Assembly (NCBI RefSeq): GCF_022605725.1 | Contig: NC_065564.1 | Location: forward strand, 7,418,698-7,482,697 | Source: Anthonomus grandis grandis | Taxonomy: Eukaryota > Arthropoda > Insecta > Coleoptera > Curculionidae | DNA: 64,000 nt | Reading direction: 5' to 3' | Shown here: piece by piece, positions 49,601 to 61,600 of the stretch | Numbering within the stretch: position 1 is the stretch's first letter | Layout of the letters: each line of letters starts with the position of its first letter | Made by a program: the position numbers and the translations under genes | Notes under the pieces: model-generated | Told to the model about the DNA's origin: nothing | Seen by the model: only the letters and a program-made list of their open reading frames with translations | Database searches by the model: none

Positions 49601-52600
49601 GGTTTTTTCATGTGAAAAACTCTGGTTTTTGGGAACAATTTCTGTTCTATTATACTTAGAGCATTGATTTAAAAACTACCAGTAAGAAAACCATTAAAAC
49701 TGGCACGTGAGAGTTAATAATATCTAGCAACAACTCTTCAGTACTGATTGTGCTTTGGTTTCAGACGTGCACATTTTTACATCAGTATTTTTCATATTAT
49801 CGTGAGATTCCTATCGGCGTCTAAACGCCTTAATGGTATTAATAATTCGACAGTTTTCAGACTTTTATTGTTGGTTTTCTAATTAATAAAATAAATAAGA
49901 CAATATACTGAATTTTCCATTTTTTTTTTGTCTTAGTTGCAACTCGACAGGACGATGCATACCGAAAGTGTGGGTCTGCGATGGCGAACGGGACTGCGAC
50001 AACGGCCAGGACGAGGATCCGTTGGTCGAGTGCAAAAATGCGAGTTCGATCGTCTGCACCACCCACCAGTTCCGCTGTAACAACACCCAGTGCATTAGTA
50101 AAGCGTATTTTTGCGATGGGGATAAGGTAAGGAGTGTATCATAAGAACATTTAATTGACTTTATAATGAATAGTTGTAATTTTATCATTTTCAGTTTTAC
50201 ACGGGTTTTCTTTCCATACTGATCAAACTACTGAATATTTAAATAATTAACATTTTTTTAATTTTTTAAGTATGAAATTAACAATTTTAATTAGATCGTT
50301 TTTTCTACTAGCACATTCTTTCTTTTATTTTTACTTTGTCAGTTTTTGAAATTCCAACTTCTTTTTCTCACATTTTGAATATAAATTTACCCCGAGACCT
50401 TTGGAAACGTTTCAGGATTGTTTCGACGGATCGGACGAACCTGACCACTGCTACCGCACCTGTTCGGCTGGAGAGTTCAGGTGCGAAAATAAAAAGTGCA
50501 TCTTGGAATTGCACAGGTGCGACGGCAAAGACGATTGCGGAGACGCGAGCGACGAGGACAAATGCCACTCGGAGGAGTACTGTCAAAGCAAAGGTGAGAA
50601 GTCTATTTCGTTAAAAATATTCTATATAAAAAAAAACGCATTAAATTTTTACGTCACAAGCACAACTTAACTTATTCTATTTTTGAAATATAAAAATGTA
50701 ATGATGTATGTACAGAGTAAGTTTTTCAAAGCGCGGAGTAGTATTATGCATTGATGATATTATTTATCGATGACGTGATTCTGGACTATTATTTGGTTAA
50801 GCATTCTTCACATTTTAAAAATATTTTGGACTATACAGGGTGTTCCGAAAAAGCAGGGCACTACAAAAGTTAATTTTTTTAAATGGAACACCCTGTATTG
50901 CAAAACATTTTTGAATTCTTTGCGTAATTACCAATCTTTTTTGATAATGGTTTAATATGCCAAAAATTAATAGTTTAGGAGATTAATCAAATTTTGTTAA
51001 AAATTTAGAATTTGCACGCATCTCTTTAATATTAAAATTTAGCACCTAAATTTTGAATACAGACTTAATTTTTATCATCAGAAGTAAAATAAAGTTACTT
51101 TGATATGCGTGCTATGTAAAATTATTCATTTTGTTATACAGGGTGTTTTTTTTGAAAGGCCAAACTTGCCCAACTTTAAATATAAAAATCTCTCTTATTT
51201 TAAATGAAACACCCTGTATATTTTCATGTCATCTAATAGCTTACTTAAGAGCCTATAAATTTTATTAATAATATTCTATCCCTATCTCTAATAGTTTTTG
51301 AAATATACTTATATTTCTTCATTTCGTGTTATTTTTTTCTTATAAAATGAAACAAATGTATGGACGTTTCTTTTTATTAAATTCACTTATTTTTATATAA
51401 TAAAAGTTAATTTCTGTTCAACAAATGTTCAAAGATATGTCCTCCTTGTTCGATACAAATTTTAATTCTTTTAATTATATTTTGTCGAACATGAAAATAT
51501 ACAGGGTGTTTCATTTAAAATAAGAGAGATTTTTATATTTAAAGTTGGGCAAGTTTGGCCTTTCAAAAAAAACACCCTGTATAACAAAATGAATAATTTT
51601 ACATAGCACGCATATCAAAGTAACTTTATTTTACTTCTGATGATAAAAATTAAGTCTGTATTCAAAATTTAGGTGCTAAATTTTAATATTAAAGAGATGC
51701 GTGCAAATTCTAAATTTTTAACAAAATTTGATTTATCTCCTAAACTATTAGTTTTTGGCATATTAAACCATTATCAAAAAAGATTGGTAATTACGCAAAG
51801 AATTCAAAAATGTTTTGCAATACAGGGTGTTCCATTTAAAAAAATTAACTTTTGTAGTGCCCTGCTTTTTCGGAGCACTCTGTATAGTCCAAAATATTTT
51901 TAAAATGTGAAGAATGCTTAACCAAATAATAGTCCAGGAGCACGTCATCGATAAATAATATCATCAATGCATAATACTACTCCGCGCTTTGAAAAACTCA
52001 CCCTGTATATGAGAATTTTGTCAAATTTTATCTTAGCTATTCCCTGGGACCAGCTTTTTTTGATGATAGAATGAACTTCTTTACTAATAAGCAACTTCTT
52101 GAATGTTTTCAATGTACCGGATTCTGCTAGAAGTCAAAATGTCATTGATTTTTATAAAAATGATAGATTTAATAATGAACAATTAACCTTTCAACTTTGA
52201 CTGATAAATTAGAGTTTAAAAAAAATTATTCAAGCAGCACATCATATATTATTATCGTCGAATATATATTTATTCAACGATTTCTTAATACATTTTTGGT
52301 TTTGGTATATTTATCAAACATATATGGTCAAGGTTTATTTATTAAACTACAAAATATACGTATGTTATATACGATTCTGTTTTAAAAGGAAGAAAATTTA
52401 GCAATTTAAAAAAATTGACAGTGGATTTACATATCCAGTTTTTAAATTCGGTTACTATCTAATAACGCTGTTTTTATACTAAATTTTTATATATAAAATT
52501 ATATCAAATTTAAAGTGTAACAGTGTTACTAAATTAAGTACTTAATATTTTCTGCAAAAACATTGTTTTTCATCAACACAACCCTTGTGTTGATGAAAAA

Positions 52601-55600
52601 CAAACCCCAACCGCCACCCACCCCAAACATTTGCCCAGTAAGAAATTCTTTTGAAAAATCACCGTTTTTCGTACATAATATCCAATTTAATACGCAAAAT
52701 TGACAGCTGAAAATTTCAAGATGGCTGCTGGGCGCCATCTTGGAAAAAAAATTAAATGGAAATGGTGGTCTTGTATCACGTCATTTTGAAGCTCCTGACG
52801 AGTACTTTATAACCCTAGAATATAAATTCAATATCTTTACCTGCTACAAAATGGTGGTATATTTAATAATTACCTGAATACATTAACATTTAACTAGATA
52901 TATCGAATAAATACATTAAGTTCAGTTGAGCAGATGCTGAAAATGGTTGCCTTGAATTTCTTGACACAAGAACAGTCGGTCCGAAATTTCACACCGAACA
53001 TTTTCAAATATACTAACATCCATATTTCTATAAATATTCGTTCTTGTCTGTCGTAAATCCAGTACTGAAGAAGGTTCAGTTTCGTACACTGTTTGCTTCA
53101 AATAGCCCTATAAAAAAAAGTCTAGAGATGTCAAATCTGGCAAGCGAGCTGGCCATTCCACAGAACCCCGAGGTAAATTTACTATGTTTTTATTTTTTCA
53201 TTATGGCTTACATCCTATAAAATTTTTTTCGATTCCTACAAAAGAGCATAAAACCTGAAAAATATGAAAGATTTTTACAACACTTAGCCTCTATATTATG
53301 AACATCTAATAAACCTTCTTGTTAAACGTGAACAAAACATAATATTAAAGTCCCCAACAACGTACATCATGCGGACATTTTCCTCCATTGCGATCCGATA
53401 TTTATAGGTGAAGTTTAACAAAAAATGTACATCTGGTGTAAACCAAAAATAAACGTTCATTTAACTATCGTTTGTGGCTTGGGAAATTCTTATTTATTTC
53501 CACACATATTCCAGGCTGGTTCCACTGCTTAAACGGCGTCTGCATCAACGACACCCTCGTGTGCAACGGCGAGAATAATTGCGGCGACTTCTCGGACGAG
53601 TCGCGTTGTTTCATCAACGAGTGCACCGCGGTACCGCCGGTCTGCGACCAGATTTGCGTCGACAAACCGGTCGGGTACGAGTGCCGTTGCCACCCGGGGT
53701 ACCGGGTGTCCACGAAGAAGCGACGCCACTGCGAGGACGTGGACGAATGCCTGGACAGGCCGTGCAGTCAGAACTGCATCAATACGAGGGGGTCGTACCG
53801 GTGCGGGTGTAACGAGAACTACGTGTTAGACGGGGGCAGTTGTAAGGTGAATTCTAGCGTGCAGGCACGGCTGTTGCTTGCTAACAGGTAAATACAATCC
53901 TAACATTTACAGAAGAATTTTGATGGATGTTTTTATGAAGTTTTTATTTTTTTTGTTATCTTTTTTACATGTTTTGAGTGGGAATTAGGTCTTCAGTTTT
54001 AGTGAATTATAACTAGTTTAGGGCAGAAAGTGTTACTTTTTCGGACTCTTAGCGGGCTGTAGAGATGTGCGGATAGTATCTACTCGATACTACCCAACAA
54101 TAATTAATCAATAATACCTATTTATATTTACCCGGCGTTGTCGCCACGCACTTGCTTGATACTTCGATACTCGATACCTTGTTCTAGGTAAAAGTATTTG
54201 AATACGTCCGTCGTGCCCGATTACTTGATTACTTTTTATTAGCATAAGTATTAAAGTATCATTTTGTAATATCTTACTAAAACTTGATAACCCTCTATTA
54301 TACTCAAAAAATATAACAAACGCCAAAGCAAGCCCTAAATTTAATATAGGTATTCATATCAAATCTTAATATTCGCCTGTATATTCACTAACAACTAACA
54401 AGTAGATAAGTAATGATTACTTTGTAACGAATACAAAGTATCTGATACTTTGATATAAAGTATCAGTATCTACTCGATACTTATAAAAGTAATCGTTGCG
54501 CATCACTAGCGGGCTGGAAATAATCGAAACCGTAATAGAATAATTTAAAACTGAGTGTAGAACATTACTTACAAAACCGTTTTAAACCGTTGCTTTGGTA
54601 GATCTTAAAATAACTTAATATTAATGACTATTTTGGTAAATAATTAAATTTTAATAATATTTAAGAGAGATCAGTTCAATGGGTCAATGTTCTTTCCGTT
54701 GAAATGCAACTTCAACTTTTGTGTCTCAAAGAAATCTTAAAACTTTAGATAACTTTTTTGCTATTAAAGATAGACTTTTCATTCAAAGACTGTTATGTGC
54801 ACAGAGTGAAACAGTATGTTTTAGGTTGCTACAAAAAAATCTTAGAAATCAAAGGTTTTTGAGAAAAAGTCTAACTTTTCGGTCTTTACCATTTTTTTAT
54901 GTGAGATGAACTTCAAAATGTTGAATTATTTTTTTGCTATTTAAGATAGAGACTTGATTTAAAGTCGGAGACATATGCCCGGAGTTATTTAGGACAAAGT
55001 TTACTGAATAAAATACAAGTTGCTTCACGCGGCGAAAAACTTTTTATATTTCGATCTCAAAGGCAGATCGCCGAGCTCCTCGCCGACGGGGAACTAGCAA
55101 AAAATGTAAAGGGGAATTCTGGTAAAAGATAGCTATTATTTTACGAGTTTCGTCTAATTCGAACTGTAGGGGAAGACGGAGCACGATTTTATAATAACTT
55201 TATTATCTGGCATAAAATTATTATTTAATGTACCTACTTGGGAAAAATATGTAAATTGATAATACTATAAATTATTTGTTTTTATAGCCACCAAACTAAA
55301 TAAATTTTACATTATCAAAGTTTACGTAATTCAAGAACTAAATGGTTAAATTTTTTTTGTTAATAATTAGGTACTTAGGTATCTTACTAAAGGTTATTTT
55401 GGTACGACTGGTTTCATTAGGATTTATTTTTAAATCAAAGTCAAAAGTTTGTGTGAAAAAATGCATATATTACTGTTACTAAACTAAAGATAGACATAAC
55501 TACTAAGTAATGACATGTTTGAATTTTAAATGATTAATTACTACACTTTTTGACGTTTTTGTTATTTTGTCAGACTAATAATAGCATTACCAAAGGCATT

Positions 55601-58600
55601 ATAAGTAATAAACGTAATGTTTCATTTATAACCAGCCCAAAAATGTGGAATTTTAAAATTAGTAGTGAGAGAGAAAAGGATGGAGAAAGTGTTGTTAGTA
55701 CCCTCTTGGCAACAATGCATATTTTCAATTAATTTTTGTTTGGTTTGTTGCCAGTGGGGTAGAGCTTATGCACTAGTTCAAATAATATTATAATAATCGA
55801 CAAATTTGTAATTTTCATTTTCCCTCCCTTACAAATCGGGTTAGGATTGTGTACTGTACAAATAATTTTCTATATCTATACGTGTTGTTTTTGTCGCTCT
55901 TGTGCAATTTTAAGTAGAGGCAAAAAATGTCATTACATAATTAATTAACCTTAATATTTTTCATGTATTGTGACGACGCTGGTGGTAAAAATACAAAAGT
56001 CTTTTGCTGTTTAAACGTAAACAAATAAACTTACCGATGAAACGTTAAATTTTGATTTTAATGCTCTACTCTCTTTACTACACAAGAATGCACCATGATC
56101 GTTTATTTTGGCATTAATTTTCTCTAAAACAGTACGAAAACAATAAAAAACTGATAAAACATACTCTAAACACAAAATACGCCCTTAGACTCAATAATTT
56201 AAAGCGTTTATTTGTTTTAATTCCTTGTCAACATCTCTCACGATTCATTCATTCATAATTTTTGACAGAACTTGAAAAATAGTAAAACGTGCGTAAGACT
56301 GTAGCGCAACGTTGCCGAAGTGACTAAATTTTTTAATGCTCCAAGATATTTTTGTTTTAACTGCTGCTTTTATTAATATTTTTGCTTTTAAATTAAGTCG
56401 ATTTTTCTATGAATTTTATTAATTTTCGATTAGTTTTTTTTCAATATAAACTCAGTTATGTTTCAGACTCAAATAACCTTTAAAAGGTATTACACTTTTT
56501 AATACTTAAAAAGCGGATAAATAGCTCTGGCAAAAGTGCAATATTGTAAAAGAAGGACAAAAGATTGAGAGGAAAATATATTTTGCCATTTTAAAATGTA
56601 AACAATGTAGTCTCTAAAGCTGAATTTATACAGACAAATAAAGTAAAATAATATAAGAATAAAATAAAAAAATGACCAAAATCCAACTTTCATATTTTAT
56701 TTTATGTGAAAACGAAACTGCGCACGTTATTTTGGCCACAACACACCCTCTCAAGACAGAGAGGTACTTATAACCTGGCATGTAATTGGTTACCCTTATT
56801 TCTTATTTGTTATTTTATTATATATATAAATATATATTTTATATATATATATTTTCATTTTTAGGACATCTAAAAAACATTAAACCACTTCCACGCAAAA
56901 CAACTGTCTACCGAACAATAAGTCGACATTTTAATATAATAGATTATAATAATTTGCCAGTCCACTGAGTCCACCCGGTACAACTAGTAATAAAACGCTC
57001 GCACATCAAAGCGATTTAAACTCTACCCACTGTGTAACCCAACAGATTCGATTGTAGGAGCGTCGCCCGGCAAATGAAGTGAGGGGCGGTGAATAGGTAA
57101 TTCAGCGCGTGGAGCCCAGTGAAGCAACTTGTATTTTATTCAGTAAACTTTTTAGGACTTATACTGTAACCACACAAAAATCTGAGAAATTAACTGTCTC
57201 TGAGTAAAACTAAAATTTGTGATTTTTGTCATTTTTGCACTTTGCTTTTCAAGATTTCCAAAATTTTTCATAACTTTTTTGCAATTTAAGATAGAGACTT
57301 GATTCAAAGACTGACATGTGTACCAAGTTATTTAGGACTTGCCCTGTAACTACTCAAAAATCTGAGAAATCAATGGTTTCTGAGGAAAACTGACATTTGT
57401 GATTTTTACCATTTTCACACTTTGCAAGATTTTAAAAATTTGCCATAACTTTTTTGATATTTAAGATAGATGCTTGATTCAAAGACTGACATCTGCACCG
57501 CATTATTTAGAACTTATCCTGTAACTACACAAAAATCTGAGAAATTAATAGTTTCTGAAGAAAACTGACATTTGTGATTTTTACCATTTTTACACTTTGC
57601 AAGATTTTCAACATTTGCTATAACTTTTTTGATATTTAAGATAGAGACTTGATTCAAATACTGACATGTGTACCGAGTTATTTAGGACTTATCAAGTAAC
57701 TACACAAAAATCTAAGAAATCAATAGTTTCTGAGGAAAACTGACATTTGTGATTTTTACTATTTTCACTTTGCAAGATTTTCAAAATTTACCATAACTTT
57801 TTTACTATTTAAGATAGAGACTTGATTCAAAGACTGACATATGTACGGAGTTATTTAGAACTTAGCCTTTAACTACATATAAATTGAAGAAATTAATGGT
57901 TTCTGAGGAAAACTGACATTTGTGGTTTTTACCATTTTCACACTTTGCAAGATTTTCAAAATTTACCATAACTTTTTTACTATTTAAGATAGAGACTTAA
58001 TTTAAAGACTGAAATGTGCACCGAGCTATTTAAAACTTATCCAGTAACTACACAAAAATCTGAGAAATCAATAGTTTCTGAGGAAAACTAACATTTGTAA
58101 TTTTTACCATTTTCACACTTTGCAAGATTTTCAAAATTTGCCATAACTTTTTTGATATTTAAGATAGATGCTTTATTTAAAGACTGACATGTTTACCGAG
58201 TTATTTAGAACTTATCCTGTAACTACACAAAAATCTGAGAAATCAATGGTTTCTGAGAAAAACTGACATTTGTGATTTTTACCATTTTCACACTTTGCAA
58301 GATTGTCCAAATTTTTCATAATTTTTTTGCTATTTACGCTAGAGACTTGATTCAAAGACGATGATGGGGACTTAAGAATAGATACCATATTTTTAACTTC
58401 AATAATCAATCATCGTTAGTGAAAATAATAACTTCTACTATGAATAATATATTAATTATTATTAAACTAAATACTTACATCGGTATTTAGTATCTCATCC
58501 CAAGAAGTAGAGAATTTTTCTTTTTTTTTCAATTACGTATCCAATGATTGGTGCAAGATACTCTTTGGAGCAACCCATTTAAGGTCAACGTGATCAGCGT

Positions 58601-61600
58601 CCCAATCCTCAATTACTGGGGTTCCAGGTTTTCCAGGAATATCATATGGGTTCTTTGCGATAATAGACCCGACATGTGTACCGACTTATTCAGAACTTAT
58701 CTAGTAACTACACAAAAATCCGAGAAATCAATAGTTTCTGAAGAAAACTGACATTTGTGATTTTTAGCACTGTCACACTTTGCAAAATTTCTTTTCTATT
58801 AAAGACAGAGTTTTCATTCAAAAACTGAAATGTGCGCCAAGTGAAAGTGTACGTTTTATGTGCCTACAAATAAGTCTCAAATATCAATGGCTTTTGAGAA
58901 AAAGGGAAATGGCTGATTTTTACTGTTTTTGGCTTTTAGAAGAATTGCAAAATTTAGGATAACTTTTTAACTATCACAGATAGAAACTTGATTCAAAAAC
59001 TGAAATGTATAGAACGTTTTATGTAACTACAAAAAATCTGAGAAATTAATGGTTTTTGAGAACAAGTGAAATTTGTGTTTTTTACCACGTTTGTGTTTTA
59101 GAGCAATTACAAAATGTTGGATAACGGTTTGATAACTAAAGATAGAAACTTTATTTAAAGATTGAAATGTGCACAGAGTGAAATACTATTAATTACAATT
59201 ATCTGAAAATCTGCACAGGTGCAATATTAAACTTTCACTGCCTGGACTAATCCAACAATCTATTTAGTCACCTGAAAAAAATAACTCTCAACCCTCAACT
59301 GCCTATAATAATACAGGCAGTTTACTTTAAATGAAAAAACGGTTTATTTAAATAAAAGCAGCTTAAACAGTGGATGAAAGGGACCCACAACCCCATACTG
59401 ATAATATGAAATATTCGATAATAAATATTAGATAGATGTACTATATTTAGTAGTAAATATAGACTTTGAACTTTGAATGGAGAAACATTTTGAAGTGTTT
59501 AAGTATTAAATGCTGTCAGTGTCACTTTTGACATGGCATAGCTACTAATAATGACGAACTCTATTTTGGAAACGTGACTATGTAGATATAGGAACTTTAC
59601 TTAGATATAGGAAGGTATAGGTGAAAAACAGTGAAAAACTACAGAAATACTCGAAACTTAATAGCGAATCAAAAAAGAGCAATAAGTCCAGGAAACCAGA
59701 ATTGCTGCTCCTTTTTAATTTAAGAGACAACGTGGCAATGTTCAATATAGCTTAGTTTGATAGAGAGAGTTTATTAAGAAATTTTATATCTTGTTTTATA
59801 TTGGTATATGTCTAACTAATGTTGGAGAAGCAGTAAATGACAATCTTGAGTCACCTTTTGAAAAATTGGAATTGGAAATGTCCCTACTGGTAATCCATGA
59901 GCTTCATTTAATCAAGTGGGATAGTTTTTAACTCAGCTCATCCTCTAATTGTTATTTTCTTATTATTAACGTCAATTTCGTTTAATTGAAGATACTACAT
60001 CCGAGAGATCGACCTATTGGGCAACTCGAACCTGATCGCGCACAATTTAAGTAACGCGGTCGCCCTGGACTACGACTGGGCCACCCAAACCATTTACTGG
60101 TCGGACGTGACCCAGTTGGGCAGCACGATAAAACGCCTGGTCAATTACAGGGAGGAATCGACCTCTGACCGGTCCGAACTCCTCCATTCCTCCACCCTCC
60201 AAAATCCCGACGGTTTAGCAGTCGATTGGGTGGGGAGGAATTTGTACTGGTGCGACAAGGGAACCGACACCATCGAGGTGTCCACTTTGGAGGGAAAACA
60301 TCGAAGGATTTTACACTCGAAGGCCTTGGAGGAGCCGAGGGCGATCGCTTTGGATCCCATCAATAAGTTTATGTACTGGACCGATTGGGGGTCGAGGGTG
60401 CACATCGGTAAGTGTAAATAAATGCTTTCTAACTGGGTAAAAGTTCAACGCATAAAATTGTGTTATATATGAAAATGTGCCAGGGAAAATGCTCCTTTTT
60501 TGATTGAAACCCCCATTTATTAATTCATTATTCCCCAATTACCTCAAACTGTTTTCAAGTTGTCCTCAAAAAACTAAATTTACTCCCCCAAAATACCAAA
60601 ATTGGTCTAGCTTAGTCAGTTATTAATTTAAACTTAAGTGTTTTGACATGAAATCCATTCGCAATTTGGCTTTTATAATAAGATAAAAGAATTGTGAAAA
60701 TATTTGGAACAGAAGGTACAAAATTGTAAAATATCAAGATATCTCTGATTCTGGTAGGTTTGTAAAAGTGGCGCTAACTCAAAAACTATTTTACGCACAA
60801 AAATGTGTAACAACTTATCAAATTGTGTCTGAAGTTATCCTGAAACAACTAAATTTTCACACTTAGCAAGATTTTCAAAAATGTCCAGAACTTTTTTGCT
60901 ATTTAAGATAGAGACTTGATTCAAAGACTGACATGTGCACCGAGTTATTTACGACTTGTCCTGTAACTACATAAAAATCTGAGAAGTCAATGGTTTCTGG
61001 GGAAAACTGAGATTTGTGATTTTTACCATTTTCACACTTTGCAACATTTTCAAAAATTTTCATAACTTTTTTACTATTTAAGATAGAGACCTAATTAAAA
61101 GACTGGCATGTGCACCAAGTTATTTAGGACTCATCCTGTAACTACACTAAAATATGAAAAATCAATGGTTTCAGAGGAAAACTGGCATTTGTGATTTTTA
61201 CCATTTTCACACTTTGCAAGATTTCCAAAAATTTTCATACCTTTTTGGCTATTCAAGATAGAGACTTGATTCAAAGACTGACATGTGCACCGAATTATTT
61301 AGGACTTATTCACTAACTACACAAAAATCTGAGAAATCAATGGTTTCTGAGGAAAACTGAGATTTGTGATTTTTACCATTTTCACACTTTGCAACATTTT
61401 CAAAAATTTTCATAACTTTTTTACTATTTAAGATAGAGACCTAATTAAAAGACTGGCATGTGCACCGAGTTATTTAGGACTCATCCTGTAACTACACAAA
61501 AATATGAAAAATCAATGGTTTCAGAGGAAAACTGGCATTTGTGATTTTAACCATATGTACACTTTGCAAGATTTACAAAATTTTTCATAACTTTTTTACT

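Larger units (their letters stand above)
54715..59215 (+). repeat. Family D satellite, intron 18, broken by two insertions
   Basis: Units of about 175-180 bp at 54715-54995, 57152-58359 and 58671-59215 share CATAACTTTTTTACTATTTA, AGATAGAGACTTGATTCAAA and GACTGACATGTGCACCGAGT. The order is interrupted by a 2.16 kb TIR element (54996-57151) and by a 311 bp piece of foreign gene DNA (58360-58670). Confidence 0.9.

Noticed and set aside
56786..56968. 60-codon frame within the 2.16 kb element as a gene
   Set aside because: The first half is translated TATATA-rich DNA; the rest has no domain I recognise.
54996..57151. Calling the 2.16 kb element a hAT
   Set aside because: The duplication size fits, but the TIR begins AAAGTTTACTG and no hAT transposase motif is seen.
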